Part shown: one piece after another, positions 26,327-36,179 of the stretch | How positions within the stretch are numbered: position 1 is the first letter of the stretch | Layout: the number at the start of each line of letters is the position of its first letter | Source: Streptococcus infantis | GTDB lineage: Bacteria; Bacillota; Bacilli; Lactobacillales; Streptococcaceae | Direction of reading: 5' to 3' | NCBI RefSeq assembly: GCF_021497965.1 | Contig: NZ_CP046525.1 | Location: 558,001 to 622,000 of the forward strand | DNA: 64,000 nt | The notes under the pieces: generated by a model | Database searches by the model: none | Seen by the model: only the letters and a program-made list of their open reading frames with translations | Told to the model about the DNA's origin: nothing | Position numbers and translations under genes: made by a program

Positions 26327-27787
26327 ATGTACCCAGATGATAGTTTAACTTTGCACACTGATTTGTATCAAATTAACATGATGCAAGTTTACTTCGACCA
26401 AGGCATTCATAACAAGAAAGCAGTTTTTGAAGTTTTTTTCCGCCAACAACCTTTCAAAAACGGTTATGCTGTATTTGCAGGTTTGGAACGAATTGTGAAC
26501 TACTTAGAAAACCTGCGCTTTTCTGAGAGCGATATTGCTTATTTGGAATCACTTGGTTATCATGGTGCCTTCTTGGAATATCTCCGTAATCTAAAGTTGG
26601 AATTGACTGTACGTTCTGCTCAAGAAGGAGACTTGGTATTTGCCAATGAACCAATCGTTCAAGTGGAGGGACCTTTGGCTCAGTGCCAATTAGTTGAAAC
26701 AGCCCTCTTGAATATCGTCAACTTTCAAACATTGATTGCGACTAAGGCGGCTCGTATTCGTTCAGTCATTGATGATGAACCTTTGATGGAATTCGGAACA
26801 CGTCGTGCGCAAGAAATGGATGCAGCTATCTGGGGAACTCGTGCGGCTGTTATTGGTGGTGCCAATGGAACTAGTAATGTACGTGCAGGGAAGCTCTTTG
26901 GTATTCCGGTTTTAGGGACTCATGCCCATGCTTTAGTACAAGTTTATGGAAATGATTATCAGGCTTTCAAGGCTTATGCCTCAACGCACAAAAACTGTGT
27001 CTTTCTAGTAGATACATACGATACTCTTCGCATCGGTGTTCCAGCAGCGATTCAGGTTGCGCGTGAACTTGGTGACAAGATTAATTTCCTTGGTGTCCGC
27101 ATTGACTCTGGAGATATGGCCTATATCTCTAAAAAAGTTCGTCAACAACTGGATGAAGCAGGATTTACGGATGCTAAGATCTATGCATCCAATGATCTTG
27201 ATGAAAATACCATCCTTAACCTCAAGATGCAAAAAGCTAAGATTGACGTCTGGGGTGTAGGTACTAAACTCATCACTGCTTATGACCAACCAGCACTTGG
27301 AGCAGTTTACAAAGTTGTTGCTATTGAAGACGAGAATGGTCATATGCGCAATACCATTAAACTTTCAAATAATGCAGAGAAAGTTTCAACACCAGGTAAG
27401 AAACAAGTTTGGCGCATCACCAGTCGTGAAAAAGGCAAGTCAGAAGGTGACTATATTACCTATGATGGTGTCGATGTTGCTAGCATGACTGAAATCAAGA
27501 TGTTCCATCCAACCTATACTTACATCAAGAAAACTGTCCGTAATTTTGATGCTGTTCCACTTTTGGTAGACATTTTCAAGGAAGGTAAGCTAGTTTATGA
27601 TTTACCAAGTCTGCCTGAAATTCAAGCCTATGCTCGTAAGGAATTTGATAAGCTCTGGGATGAATACAAACGCGTACTGAACCCACAACACTATCCTGTG
27701 GACTTGGCTCGTGACGTATGGCAAGACAAGATGGACTTGATTGATAAGATGCGTAAGGAAGCTCTAGGCGAAGGAGAAGAAGAATGA
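26327..27787 (+). CDS. pncB: Nicotinate phosphoribosyltransferase
   Basis: Converts nicotinate and PRPP to nicotinate mononucleotide, ATP-assisted, in NAD salvage. The 486 residues show family motifs: [17 protein letters not shown] at the start, [35 protein letters not shown]-type segment ([17 protein letters not shown]), and [17 protein letters not shown]. It overlaps nadE by four bases (ATGA), which strongly suggests coupled expression. A nicotinamidase (pncA) that supplies its substrate is encoded at 36968. Confidence 0.97.
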   Translation: MYPDDSLTLHTDLYQINMMQVYFDQGIHNKKAVFEVFFRQQPFKNGYAVFAGLERIVNYLENLRFSESDIAYLESLGYHGAFLEYLRNLKLELTVRSAQEGDLVFANEPIVQVEGPLAQCQLVETALLNIVNFQTLIATKAARIRSVIDDEPLMEFGTRRAQEMDAAIWGTRAAVIGGANGTSNVRAGKLFGIPVLGTHAHALVQVYGNDYQAFKAYASTHKNCVFLVDTYDTLRIGVPAAIQVARELGDKINFLGVRIDSGDMAYISKKVRQQLDEAGFTDAKIYASNDLDENTILNLKMQKAKIDVWGVGTKLITAYDQPALGAVYKVVAIEDENGHMRNTIKLSNNAEKVSTPGKKQVWRITSREKGKSEGDYITYDGVDVASMTEIKMFHPTYTYIKKTVRNFDAVPLLVDIFKEGKLVYDLPSLPEIQAYARKEFDKLWDEYKRVLNPQHYPVDLARDVWQDKMDLIDKMRKEALGEGEEE

Positions 27788-28608
27788 GTTTGCAAGAAAC
27801 CATTATCCAGCAACTAGGTGTAAAACCAGTGATTGACGCCCAGGAAGAAATCCGTCGTTCGATTGACTTTTTAAAACGATATTTAAAGAAGCACCCCTTC
27901 TTAAAAACGTTTGTGCTAGGAATCTCTGGAGGTCAAGACTCGACCTTAGCAGGACGCTTGGCCCAACTAACTATGGAAGAAGTGCGAGCAGAAACAGGTG
28001 ATGATAGCTATAAATTTATAGCAGTTCGTTTACCTTATGGAGTACAAGCTGATGAAGCTGATGCCCAAAAAGCCCTAGCTTTTATCCAGCCAGATGTGAG
28101 CTTAGTAGTGAATATCAAGGAATCTGCTGATGCTATGACAGTAGCAGTCGAAGCAACAGGAAGTGTAGTTTCCGATTTTAACAAGGGAAATATCAAGGCT
28201 CGTAGCCGTATGATTGCCCAATATGCCCTTGCAGGTGCTCATAGCGGAGCTGTTATCGGGACAGACCATGCTGCGGAAAATATCACAGGTTTCTTTACCA
28301 AGTTTGGTGATGGTGGTGCAGATATTCTCCCACTCTATCGCCTCAATAAACGCCAAGGAAAACAACTCTTGAAAGAACTTGGAGCTGATCCAGCCCTCTA
28401 TGAAAAAGTTCCAACAGCAGACTTAGAAGAAGAAAAACCAGGTATTGCAGACGAAGTAGCCTTGGGAGTTACTTACAATGAAATTGATGATTATCTCGAA
28501 GGTAAACAAGTAAGCCCAGAAGCCCAAGCAACCATTGAAAAATGGTGGTACAAAGGCCAACACAAACGCCACTTACCTATCACCGTGTTTGATACGTTTT
28601 GGGAGTAA
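27784..28608 (+). CDS. nadE: Ammonia-dependent NAD synthetase
   Basis: Amidates nicotinate adenine dinucleotide to NAD using ammonia. At 274 residues it has no glutaminase domain. The ATP pyrophosphatase loop is [16 protein letters not shown] (SGGQDS at 48-53). Other visible parts are [60 protein letters not shown] and the C-terminal [13 protein letters not shown]. The ATG overlaps the pncB stop by four bases. A hairpin at 28611-28629 follows its stop. Confidence 0.97.
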   Translation: MSLQETIIQQLGVKPVIDAQEEIRRSIDFLKRYLKKHPFLKTFVLGISGGQDSTLAGRLAQLTMEEVRAETGDDSYKFIAVRLPYGVQADEADAQKALAFIQPDVSLVVNIKESADAMTVAVEATGSVVSDFNKGNIKARSRMIAQYALAGAHSGAVIGTDHAAENITGFFTKFGDGGADILPLYRLNKRQGKQLLKELGADPALYEKVPTADLEEEKPGIADEVALGVTYNEIDDYLEGKQVSPEAQATIEKWWYKGQHKRHLPITVFDTFWE

Positions 28609-28610
28609 AT

Positions 28611-28660
28611 AAGTCCAGGGGACTTTTTTAGCCCGAGCCTGAAAATAGAGAAGCGAGGTT
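28611..28660 (+). repeat. nadE terminator inside an intergenic repeat copy
   Basis: AAGTCC-AGG-GGACTT followed by TTTT (28611-28629) is the nadE terminator. It is the same GTCC-AGG-GGAC hairpin seen at 761-775. The following CCTGAAAATAGAGAAGCGA (28638-28656) matches CTTGAAAATAAGAAAGCGA at 715-733. The copy abuts the next gene, where no normal start codon remains. Confidence 0.6.
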
Positions 28661-28704
28661 GAATTATCAAATCCATAGGTACAAAGACATTACATACTGA
28701 ACGG

Positions 28705-29208
28705 TTGCTATTGCGACGCTTTTGTGAAACTGATGCTCAAGCCATGTTTGAAAATTGGGCTTCTAGTCTAGATAATCTAACCTATGTTACTTGGGATCCT
28801 CATCCAAATGTTGATTTTACAAAGAACTCAATAAGAACTTGGGTAGCATCCTATGACAATCCAAATTACTACAAATGGGCCATTAGTCTCAAAGAAAATC
28901 CAGAATATGTCATTGGAGATATTAGTCTGGTCAGTGTGGATGAAGAAAACTCTAGCTGTGAAGTCGGATATATCTTAGGGATGGACTACTGGGGACGAGG
29001 ACTCATGACAGAAGCCTTGAAGGCTGTTTTATCATACTGTCTAGATGAGATTGGATTTGAAGAGGTTGATGCTTGCTATGCAAGTTTAAATCCCGCCTCT
29101 GGTCGTGTGATGGAAAAGGCGGGTATGACTTTTTGGAAGACAATTCCAAATGCAGTTGAACGAAAAGGTTATATCGCTGATAAAATTTATTATCAAATCA
29201 AAAAATAA
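28705..29208 (+). CDS. GNAT acetyltransferase, start codon uncertain or lost
   Basis: A RimJ/RimL-like acetyltransferase with motif A EVGYILGMDYWGRGLMTEALKAVL and ending ASGRVMEKAGMTFWKT. In the same frame the sequence upstream still encodes the expected N-terminus (IKSIGTKTLHTERLLLRRF from 28666), back to a stop at 28660-28662, but no ATG, GTG or TTG is present there. The first standard start is TTG at 28705, which would remove the first strand. A start at ATT (28663) or loss of the start codon beside the repeat are possible. Coordinates here use the TTG. Confidence 0.65.
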   Translation: MLLRRFCETDAQAMFENWASSLDNLTYVTWDPHPNVDFTKNSIRTWVASYDNPNYYKWAISLKENPEYVIGDISLVSVDEENSSCEVGYILGMDYWGRGLMTEALKAVLSYCLDEIGFEEVDACYASLNPASGRVMEKAGMTFWKTIPNAVERKGYIADKIYYQIKK

Positions 29209-29242
29209 GATGGAAAAGAATAACTTTTCCATCTTATTTTTT
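29201..29242. terminator. Bidirectional terminator between the acetyltransferase and pepQ
   Basis: An 18-base perfect stem: AAAAATAAGATGGAAAAG and its complement, with AATAA loop. It overlaps the stop codon of the plus-strand gene and serves the convergent pepQ. Confidence 0.88.
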
Positions 29243-29254
29243 GTAATATACTTT

Positions 29255-30337
29255 TTAATCAAAATAAAGCAAGTCTTTGCTGGTACTTGTAAAGAGGTCG
29301 AAGCCGTCTTTTGTAACAACACCACAGTCTTCGATGCGGACACCGACTTTACCAGGGATATAGATACCAGGTTCAACAGAGAAGCACATGCCTTCTTCGA
29401 TAACCATGTCGTTTCCTTCCATGATAGATGGGAATTCGTGGACATCCATACCGATACCATGACCGAGACGGTGATTGAAGTACTCACCATAGCCAGCTTT
29501 TTCGATAACTTCACGGGCAACACGGTCTACTTCATGAGCTGTCACACCAGGTTTGATAAAGTCAAGGGCAGCTTGTTGAGCCTCAAGAGTCAAGTTGTAA
29601 ATGTCTTTCTTGAATTGGTCAGGTTTGCCGACAGCGACTGTACGAGTCATATCTGAAGCGTAGCCATTAACCATTACACCGAGGTCAAAGAGGAGAAGGG
29701 CATTGTTTTCGACCTTGTTGGCTCCAGGAATACCGTGTGGATTTGCAGCGTTATCACCTGTCAAAACCATAGTATCAAAACTCATTTCATAGCCTTCGCG
29801 TTTCATGGCAAAATCAATCTGTGCGATAATATCAGTTTCAGTATTATCAAGAGAGATATTGTCAAAACCAACTTTGACAGACTTGTCTGCATAGACACCT
29901 GCTACCATCATCTTTTGCACTTCGTCAGCTGACTTGATCAAGCGCATACGCTGGATTAGTGGAGTCAAGTTTTCAAACTCAGCAGTTTTAAAGACAGTTT
30001 TCAAACCGTGATATTTAGTCAAAATAAGGTTGTCAAACTCAACTGCGACACGTTTGAAATCAAGTTGTGGCAAGGCGTTTTGGATTTTTTTCCAAGGGTT
30101 TTCAGAGTCCACATAACCAACAACCGGGAATGAAACAGTGCTTGTCGCACGTTCAACTTCAAGGGCTGGCACAAAGAGAAGTGGTTCCTGGTCTCCAAGG
30201 ACAAAGAGGAACATTTGGCGTTCGTGTGGATCACTGTAAAAACCAGTGAGGTAATTGATAGTGACGGGGTCAGATACGACTGCGACGTCTAACTTTTCAG
30301 ATTCGAGATATGTTACAATTTGTTGTAATTTAGACAT
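29255..30337 (-). CDS. pepQ: Xaa-Pro dipeptidase/aminopeptidase (M24)
   Basis: A metal-dependent cytoplasmic peptidase that cleaves X-Pro peptides, helping to use host-derived proline-rich peptides. The 360-residue protein has an N-terminal creatinase-like domain (about 1-125) and a pita-bread catalytic domain. The metal ligands appear in order: D in LLFDLGVMVNGYASDMTRT (two), H in HRLGHGIGMDVHE, E in CFSVEPGIYI and E in GVRIEDCGVV. AAGAAGG precedes the ATG on the minus strand. Length and motifs fit PepQ more than long PepP forms. Confidence 0.92.
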   Translation of the reverse strand: MSKLQQIVTYLESEKLDVAVVSDPVTINYLTGFYSDPHERQMFLFVLGDQEPLLFVPALEVERATSTVSFPVVGYVDSENPWKKIQNALPQLDFKRVAVEFDNLILTKYHGLKTVFKTAEFENLTPLIQRMRLIKSADEVQKMMVAGVYADKSVKVGFDNISLDNTETDIIAQIDFAMKREGYEMSFDTMVLTGDNAANPHGIPGANKVENNALLLFDLGVMVNGYASDMTRTVAVGKPDQFKKDIYNLTLEAQQAALDFIKPGVTAHEVDRVAREVIEKAGYGEYFNHRLGHGIGMDVHEFPSIMEGNDMVIEEGMCFSVEPGIYIPGKVGVRIEDCGVVTKDGFDLFTSTSKDLLYFD

Positions 30338-30452
30338 ATGTTACCTTCTTTCTACCCCTCTATTTTTGCAAAAATTAGTAGAAAATGCAAGAGAGAAGGG
30401 GAAAAGAGCCTAAAAAAATTCCAACAGCTAATAGCATGTTGGAATAGAAAGA

Positions 30453-31235
30453 TTAGTTGAATTCTGCCTTACTTTTCACATCGCTGTATTCTTCAGCAAC
30501 TTCTTGGCTAAGAATATCCTCATAAGCTGGCAGAACAATGTCCTGACCATATTTTTTCTTGAGTGCAGTAGTGACCAAGCGATAGGCTAGATTGGCATTA
30601 CGAGAAAGGATAGGTCCGTGGAAATAAGAACCGAAAACATTTTTATAGTGAACACCTTCACCGATTTTTTCTTCATTATTTCCATTTCCGTATACGACCT
30701 GCCCGAGTGGTTTTTGGTCATCTGAGAGGAAGGTACGGCCTTGGTGGTTTTCAAAACCATAATAGGTTTCATCAAATTCTTCGTTATGAATTTTAATGTC
30801 CCCAATAAAGCGGTTGTTGGTTTGGTTGAGGGTGTAGTGTCCCATGACACCTAGACCTTCGATACGTCTTCCAGAAGCTTCGATATAGTATTGACCCAAT
30901 AGTTGGAAACCACCGCAGATAGCAAGGACAACACCATCATTTTGGATAAAGTTATCGATGTTTTCTTTTTTAGCAGGCAAATCACCAGCAATGATACTTT
31001 GTTCAAAGTCTTGGCCACCACCGAAAAAGGCAATGTCGTAGTGATTTTCATCGAAATCATCGTGGAGAGAAACAATGTCAACTGTTACGTGAGCACCCAG
31101 CTTTTCAGCTACATACTTGAGCATGAGGATATTCCCGTTATCTCCGTAGGTATTCATGAGGTTACCATAGAGGTGGGCGATATTTAGCTGGTAAGGATAG
31201 TTGCCGTCTTTTGAGGAAAGTGAAGTATAAACCAT
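30453..31235 (-). CDS. gatD: Lipid II isoglutaminyl synthase, glutaminase subunit
   Basis: GatD frees ammonia from glutamine for MurT, which amidates D-glutamate of lipid II to D-isoglutamine. The 260 residues form a class I glutamine amidotransferase of the CobB/CobQ type. The nucleophile cysteine lies in [16 protein letters not shown], and the catalytic histidine in [16 protein letters not shown]. The N-terminus ([31 protein letters not shown]) is typical. It overlaps murT by one base (TAATG), so subunits are made in a coupled way. Confidence 0.95.
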   Translation of the reverse strand: MVYTSLSSKDGNYPYQLNIAHLYGNLMNTYGDNGNILMLKYVAEKLGAHVTVDIVSLHDDFDENHYDIAFFGGGQDFEQSIIAGDLPAKKENIDNFIQNDGVVLAICGGFQLLGQYYIEASGRRIEGLGVMGHYTLNQTNNRFIGDIKIHNEEFDETYYGFENHQGRTFLSDDQKPLGQVVYGNGNNEEKIGEGVHYKNVFGSYFHGPILSRNANLAYRLVTTALKKKYGQDIVLPAYEDILSQEVAEEYSDVKSKAEFN

Positions 31236-32578
31236 TAGTTCATCTCCTTTCTAACAAGCTGACGATTGGCTAGTAATTCTCGGAATTCCAGCATGGCCGT
31301 ATAAGTCGCAAGGATATAAGCATGCTTGCAGTCTTGAGCTTCAATCGTTTTAAGAACTTGTTCCAGACTGCTTGTTTCAGTGATTTTATCAGCTGGATAA
31401 CCAGTTACTCGAAGACGACGAGCAATTTCAGAATGACGAACGCCACCGGCGTTGATTTCTGGGATATCCATCTCAGTAATTTGTTCAAAGTCAGCATCCC
31501 AAATCCAGCTGGTATCAATTCCGTCTGCATAGTTGGCATTTAGGAGAACAGAAAGGCTAAACGGATAAGGAGCTAATTTTATCATCTCAATAGCTTGGGT
31601 AGCACCAACAGGATTCTTGATGAGAACCAGCGTGCACTCCTTATCACCGATATGGAAGGTCTCCTGGCGACCGAATACAGCGCGACTCTTGTCAAATCCT
31701 TGCTTAATCAGTTGAGAATCAGCACCAAGGTAACGAGCAATAGCGACTGCTGTGAGAGCATTGTAGATATTATAAAGCCCACCGATTTGGATACCGTATT
31801 CTTGGCCGTCAATAACAAAGCGAGAACGATTATTGGTCAACTCAACCAATTCTGTCAGACGGTAGTCCAAGTCAGGTCGTTTACATCCACAATTTTCACA
31901 AATATAGGCACCCAAGTTGGCATAAGTATTGAGTTCATATTTCAGAATACTTTGACAGTCTGGGCAGAGAATACCTTCAGTATTGTAGTGAGCAAGTTTT
32001 GCTGGACCTTTTTCCAAATCAAAACCAAAATACTGAACAGGATTTGGAATTGCAGGCTTGTAGAAAAGTGGACTGTCACCGTTAAGGAGGACAGTAGCAG
32101 TAGGAACTTTTCGAATAGCGTCCAAAATCATGTTGTAGGTCGTATAAATCTCACCGTAGCGGTCCATCTGATCGCGGAAGATATTGGTGATGACGAAAAG
32201 ACTAGGCTGGATGTAGTCACAGATACGTGAGAGACTAGCTTCGTCGATTTCAAGCACTGCAATATTTTTTCCAGTTTTTGAAGATTTTGCAGTCAAGAAA
32301 GTTGTCGTAATCCCTGTGATCATGTTGGCACCACTTGGATTGGTCAGAACTTGACCATAAATTTCACTTAGGATACCGACCGTGAGAGCGGTCGTCAAGG
32401 TTTTCCCATTGGTACCAGTTACTACAACAATTTCGTAGTTTTTCGCTAAATTTTGTAAAATATCTTTATCAAATTGAAGGGCAAGTTTTCCAGGGAGCGT
32501 ACTTCCACGTCCAAGACGACTCAAGATAAAATGAGAAGAACGTCCAGACAGAAGGCCCAAAGTAGTTTTTAATTTCAT
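31235..32578 (-). CDS. murT: Lipid II isoglutaminyl synthase, Mur-ligase subunit
   Basis: The ligase subunit that phosphorylates and amidates the D-glutamate carboxylate of lipid II, essential in pneumococcus. The 447 residues have a Mur ATP loop ([12 protein letters not shown]), a four-cysteine zinc ribbon (CPDCQ...CENCGC, about residues 205-229), and a C-terminal DUF1727 domain ([17 protein letters not shown]). The start codon lacks a ribosome-binding site. An extended -10 (TGATATAAT) ends six bases upstream, so the transcript should begin at the A of the ATG (see findings). Confidence 0.95.
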   Translation of the reverse strand: MKLKTTLGLLSGRSSHFILSRLGRGSTLPGKLALQFDKDILQNLAKNYEIVVVTGTNGKTLTTALTVGILSEIYGQVLTNPSGANMITGITTTFLTAKSSKTGKNIAVLEIDEASLSRICDYIQPSLFVITNIFRDQMDRYGEIYTTYNMILDAIRKVPTATVLLNGDSPLFYKPAIPNPVQYFGFDLEKGPAKLAHYNTEGILCPDCQSILKYELNTYANLGAYICENCGCKRPDLDYRLTELVELTNNRSRFVIDGQEYGIQIGGLYNIYNALTAVAIARYLGADSQLIKQGFDKSRAVFGRQETFHIGDKECTLVLIKNPVGATQAIEMIKLAPYPFSLSVLLNANYADGIDTSWIWDADFEQITEMDIPEINAGGVRHSEIARRLRVTGYPADKITETSSLEQVLKTIEAQDCKHAYILATYTAMLEFRELLANRQLVRKEMN

Positions 32579-32584
32579 GTTTCT

Positions 32585-32593
32585 ATTATATCA
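32585..32593 (-). promoter_or_regulatory. murT-gatD promoter, predicted leaderless
   Basis: On the minus strand TGA-TATAAT, an extended -10 with TATAAT at 32590-32585. The expected transcription start is 32578, the first base of murT. No convincing -35. Confidence 0.6.
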
Positions 32594-32633
32594 TAAAAGC
32601 CAGAAAAGATAGATTTGAGATTTTGGATAAAAA

Positions 32634-32656
32634 AACAACCCTAGGGAGGTTGTTTT
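32634..32656 (-). terminator. Terminator of har
   Basis: Around 32634-32656, AACAACC pairs with GGTTGTT across CTAGGGA (plus-strand AACAACCCTAGGGAGGTTGTT). On the minus strand it is followed by TTTTT, serving har. Confidence 0.75.
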
Positions 32657-32675
32657 TTCATAAGTGTGTCTTAGG

Positions 32676-33992
32676 TTAAATCGCAAACAAGTCATTTAAG
32701 TTTTCAGCCAAGGTTGGGTGAGTGAAGATTTGTTTTGTGAAGTAAGTGTATGGAATCTTGTTGTCCATAGCAACAGTGATGATGTTGATGATTTCTTGTG
32801 ATCCTTCTGAGAAGATAGTAGCACCGAGAATTTCTTTTGTTTCAGTGTTGACAACTGCTTTGAAGGCTCCACGAAGGTCACCATTTACATGACCACGAGG
32901 CATAGCAGCAACAGGGATTTCCTTAACAGCGTAGGGAAGTTTCAATTCAGCAGCTTGGCTTTCAGTCAAACCAACTTGTGAAAGTGCAGGAGTAATGAAG
33001 AGGGTGTTTGGTACATTGAGACGATCCTCAAGTGTGTAGCTACCATCACCAGCAAGGTAGCTGTAGACAACACGGAAGTCATCTAGTGAAATGTAGGTAA
33101 ATTGAAGTCCTCCGTTGACATCCCCAACTGCAAAGACACCAGGAACGTTTGTTTGACAGTGTTTGTCGACTTTGATAGCACCACGTTCAGTTAGTTCGAT
33201 ATCAGTATTTTCAAGATGAAGTGGTTCTACATTTGGTTTACGTCCAGTTGCGTAGAGAAGGGCATCGAAACGATAAGTTTCATTTTCAGTTACGACAAGG
33301 ACTTGGTCGCCATCATTTTTGATTTCAGTAGTACGGATGTTTTGAAGCAATTCAATACCGTCTTCTTCTAAGTATTGTTTGGCAAGAGCTGCGATGGAAG
33401 GTTCTACACGAGGTAGGAATGTATCCAAGGCATCTAGGACTGTAACCTTGCTTCCAAGTTTGTTGTAGAGACCGGCAAATTCAAGACCGATATTTCCTCC
33501 ACCTAGTACACCAAGTTTTTCTGGTAATTGTTCTAAGTTTTGGATACCTGTTGAGTCAAAGACGTTCTTACTTGTAGCAAGACCTGGGATTGGCAATACA
33601 TTTGAAACAGCACCAGTGTTGATGACGATAGTTTCAGCAGTCAGTTCTTGTTTTTCGTCACCAGCTTGAATTTCGATGACTTTATTAGAAACAAAGTGAG
33701 CTTCAGCATCAATGATATCAACGCCTGTACCAGCAATAGTAGCATAGTTTTTACCATTGAGACGTGTAGTAACTGTATTTTTTGTAGCCATAACCTCGTC
33801 AAATGACAAGTCTTTTTCTGCAGCGACTAACAAGGTTTTAGTTGGGATACAACCGATGTTGATACAAGTTCCTCCGTACATTGCCTTGTTGCGTTCGATA
33901 AGGGCAACTTTTTTACCAGCTGAAGCTAGTTTGGCAGCAAGCGTCTTACCTGCCTTACCAAATCCAATGACAATTAAATCGTATGTTAACAT
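32676..33992 (-). CDS. har: RclA-like flavoprotein disulfide reductase (hypothiocyanous acid reductase)
   Basis: An FAD/NAD(P)H pyridine nucleotide-disulfide oxidoreductase of 438 residues. It starts with the FAD fold (YDLIVIGFGKAGKTLAAKLA) followed by the redox disulfide GGTCINIGCIPTK (CxxxxC). The NAD fold is LGVLGGGNIGLEFAGLY, and the C-terminal dimer interface ends in QIFTHPTLAENLNDLF. It strongly resembles E. coli RclA, and the pneumococcal homologue Har is reported to reduce hypothiocyanous acid made by host peroxidases. AGGAGG lies eight bases before the ATG; a frame extension of 18 residues is rejected. Confidence 0.88.
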   Translation of the reverse strand: MLTYDLIVIGFGKAGKTLAAKLASAGKKVALIERNKAMYGGTCINIGCIPTKTLLVAAEKDLSFDEVMATKNTVTTRLNGKNYATIAGTGVDIIDAEAHFVSNKVIEIQAGDEKQELTAETIVINTGAVSNVLPIPGLATSKNVFDSTGIQNLEQLPEKLGVLGGGNIGLEFAGLYNKLGSKVTVLDALDTFLPRVEPSIAALAKQYLEEDGIELLQNIRTTEIKNDGDQVLVVTENETYRFDALLYATGRKPNVEPLHLENTDIELTERGAIKVDKHCQTNVPGVFAVGDVNGGLQFTYISLDDFRVVYSYLAGDGSYTLEDRLNVPNTLFITPALSQVGLTESQAAELKLPYAVKEIPVAAMPRGHVNGDLRGAFKAVVNTETKEILGATIFSEGSQEIINIITVAMDNKIPYTYFTKQIFTHPTLAENLNDLFAI

Positions 33993-34175
33993 TTTTAAAT
34001 CCTCCTGTTTGAATTTCATTCTAGCACAAGAAAAAAACTTTTGCACAAATCTGCTACGGAAAATTATACTGAGATAAATTGGTCTATCAGTCGCTTTTAA
34101 AATTCTGGACTAACTGGTAATAAATCGTTTACATGATTTAATCAAGTAGTCTGACTATCTTTTGACTCTCTCTTG

Positions 34176-34333
34176 TGTTATACTAGATAGGTTGCAAAAA
34201 AGCAGTACTTTTCTTTAGTGGAAAAGAAACAACACGGTCTTTCATAAAAGATATGAAAGTACGTCATGACAAGAAAAGTATAAACTAAGCGCTATAGGAT
34301 GGCTTCGCACCATCTTTAGAAGGAAAGAAAAAC
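34176..34333 (+). promoter_or_regulatory. cshA promoter and long leader
   Basis: Extended -10 TGT-TATACT (34176-34184); the nearby TTGACT (34162) is too close to be its -35. The resulting leader is about 140 bases, rich in purines, with a GATGG-CTTCGCA-CCATC hairpin (34297-34315 region) before the ribosome-binding site AGAAGGAAAG. Such a leader is unusually long for this window. Confidence 0.5.
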
Positions 34334-35908
34334 ATGAAATTTAATGAATTTAACTTATCTGCTGATTTATTAGCAGAAATTGAAAAAGCAGGATTTGTAG
34401 AAGCAAGTCCGATCCAAGAGCAAACCATTCCCTTGGCCCTTGAAGGAAAAGACGTTATTGGTCAAGCTCAAACAGGTACAGGAAAAACCGCAGCCTTTGG
34501 CTTGCCAACACTTGAAAAAATCCGTACAGAAGATCAGACCATTCAAGCTTTGGTCATCGCGCCAACTCGTGAACTAGCTGTGCAAAGTCAGGAAGAGCTT
34601 TTCCGCTTTGGTCGGAGCAAGGGAGTAAAAGTCCGTTCAGTATACGGTGGTTCAAGTATTGAAAAACAAATTAAGGCGCTTAAATCAGGTGCTCACATCG
34701 TAGTTGGAACGCCTGGTCGTCTCCTAGACTTGATCAAACGCAAGGCCTTGAAATTGCAAGACATTGAAACGCTCATCCTAGATGAAGCAGACGAAATGCT
34801 TAACATGGGATTCCTTGAGGATATTGAAGCTATCATCTCTCGTGTCCCAGAAAATCGTCAAACCTTACTCTTTTCAGCAACTATGCCTGAAGCTATCAAA
34901 CGGATTGGTGTTCAGTTCATGAAAGAACCTGAGCATGTTAAGATTGCGGCCAAGGAGTTGACAACAGAATTGGTTGACCAGTACTATATCCGAGTTAAAG
35001 AACAAGAAAAATTTGACACCATGACTCGTCTCATGGACGTGGAGCAACCAGAACTTGCGATCGTATTTGGTCGTACCAAACGCCGTGTGGATGAATTGAC
35101 TCGTGGTCTGAAGATCCGTGGATTCCGTGCAGAAGGGATTCATGGAGATCTTGACCAAAACAAACGTCTTCGTGTCCTCCGTGATTTCAAAAATGGCAAT
35201 CTGGATGTCCTCGTTGCAACAGACGTAGCGGCTCGTGGTTTGGATATTTCTGGTGTGACCCATGTCTACAACTATGATATTCCACAAGATCCAGAAAGCT
35301 ATGTTCACCGTATCGGCCGTACAGGTCGTGCTGGTAAGTCAGGTCAATCGATTACTTTCGTAGCACCAAATGAGATGGGTTATCTCCAAATTATCGAGAA
35401 CTTGACTAAGAAACGCATGAAAGGCCTCAAGCCTGCAAGTGCAGAAGAAGCCTTCCAAGCTAAGAAGCAGGTTGCACTTAAGAAGATTGAACGTGATTTT
35501 GCTGACGAATCTATTCGTCGAAACTTTGACAAATTCGCAAAAGATGCTCGTAAATTGGCAGCTGAATTTAGTCCAGAAGAATTGGCCATGTACATTCTTA
35601 GCTTAACGGTTCAGGATCCAGACAGTCTTCCAGAAGTTGAAATTGCACGTGAGAAACCATTACCATTCAAACCATCTGGTGGTGGATTTGGAGCAAAAGG
35701 CAAGTCTGGTCGTGGTGGCCGTCGTGGTGACGACCGTCGAGATCGTGACCGCCGTGGCAATGGTCGTCGTGATGATTTCAAAAAAGGCAGTCGCAAGAAC
35801 GACCGCTTTGAGAAGGAAAAACGTTACCGTAAGGATAATAAAAAACCACGTAATACTTCAAGCGAGAAGAAGACAGGCTTTGTGATTCGTAACAAAGGAG
35901 ATAAATAA
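34334..35908 (+). CDS. cshA: DEAD-box ATP-dependent RNA helicase CshA-type
   Basis: Unwinds RNA in mRNA decay and ribosome assembly. The 524 residues have all DEAD-box motifs: Q motif FVEASPIQEQTIPLAL, AQTGTGKT, PTRELA, TPGRLLD, LDEADEMLNMGF, FSATMP, ARGLDISGV and HRIGRTGRAG. After a dimerization/linker region (365-440) the tail is Arg/Gly/Asp-rich (GRGGRRGDDRRDRDRRGNGR), typical of RNA-binding tails. AGAAGGAAAG precedes the ATG. It is monocistronic, with a terminator at 35910-35944. Confidence 0.92.
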   Translation: MKFNEFNLSADLLAEIEKAGFVEASPIQEQTIPLALEGKDVIGQAQTGTGKTAAFGLPTLEKIRTEDQTIQALVIAPTRELAVQSQEELFRFGRSKGVKVRSVYGGSSIEKQIKALKSGAHIVVGTPGRLLDLIKRKALKLQDIETLILDEADEMLNMGFLEDIEAIISRVPENRQTLLFSATMPEAIKRIGVQFMKEPEHVKIAAKELTTELVDQYYIRVKEQEKFDTMTRLMDVEQPELAIVFGRTKRRVDELTRGLKIRGFRAEGIHGDLDQNKRLRVLRDFKNGNLDVLVATDVAARGLDISGVTHVYNYDIPQDPESYVHRIGRTGRAGKSGQSITFVAPNEMGYLQIIENLTKKRMKGLKPASAEEAFQAKKQVALKKIERDFADESIRRNFDKFAKDARKLAAEFSPEELAMYILSLTVQDPDSLPEVEIAREKPLPFKPSGGGFGAKGKSGRGGRRGDDRRDRDRRGNGRRDDFKKGSRKNDRFEKEKRYRKDNKKPRNTSSEKKTGFVIRNKGDK

Positions 35909-35909
35909 C

Positions 35910-35944
35910 AAAAAAAGCGGTTCACTGTGGTGGATCGCTTTTAT
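35910..35944 (+). terminator. cshA terminator
   Basis: AAAGCGGTTCAC pairs with GTGGATCGCTTT (two mismatches) around TGTG, followed by TT. Confidence 0.7.
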
Positions 35945-36108
35945 ATATAAGGAGACCAAAAGTCAAGAAAATAATCATACGAGAGTTTGTATTTATATAT
36001 TTGTTATCTTGTAATATTATCTTATCAAAAATATAGAAAGCTGTCAATAAGAAAATACAAAAAATTAGCAAAAATTTTCGAATACGCTTGAATTGCAATT
36101 CAATAAAC

Positions 36109-36123
36109 AATTTTCAGATAATT
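36109..36123 (+). promoter_or_regulatory. CodY box upstream of codY
   Basis: AATTTTCAGATAATT matches the CodY consensus AATTTTCWGAAAATT at 14 of 15 positions. It ends two bases before the codY -35 box, where CodY could repress its own gene. Confidence 0.75.
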
Positions 36124-36124
36124 G

Positions 36125-36153
36125 TTGAAATAGTCGCAATTTTATGATATACT
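36125..36153 (+). promoter_or_regulatory. codY-pncA promoter
   Basis: TTGAAA (36125-36130), 17-base spacer, TATACT (36148-36153). Transcription start is expected near 36160, giving a 20-base leader. Confidence 0.65.
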
Positions 36154-36179
36154 GAAAGCGATTATATGCGAGGTAAAAC

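Noticed and set aside
31595-32230. Open frame of 211 codons opposite murT
   Set aside because: Antisense to a conserved gene with clear MurT motifs; the frame has no start signal and no recognisable motif.
34162-34184. TTGACT and TATACT as a full promoter for cshA
   Set aside because: The spacing is only 11 bases. The extended -10 alone is more likely.
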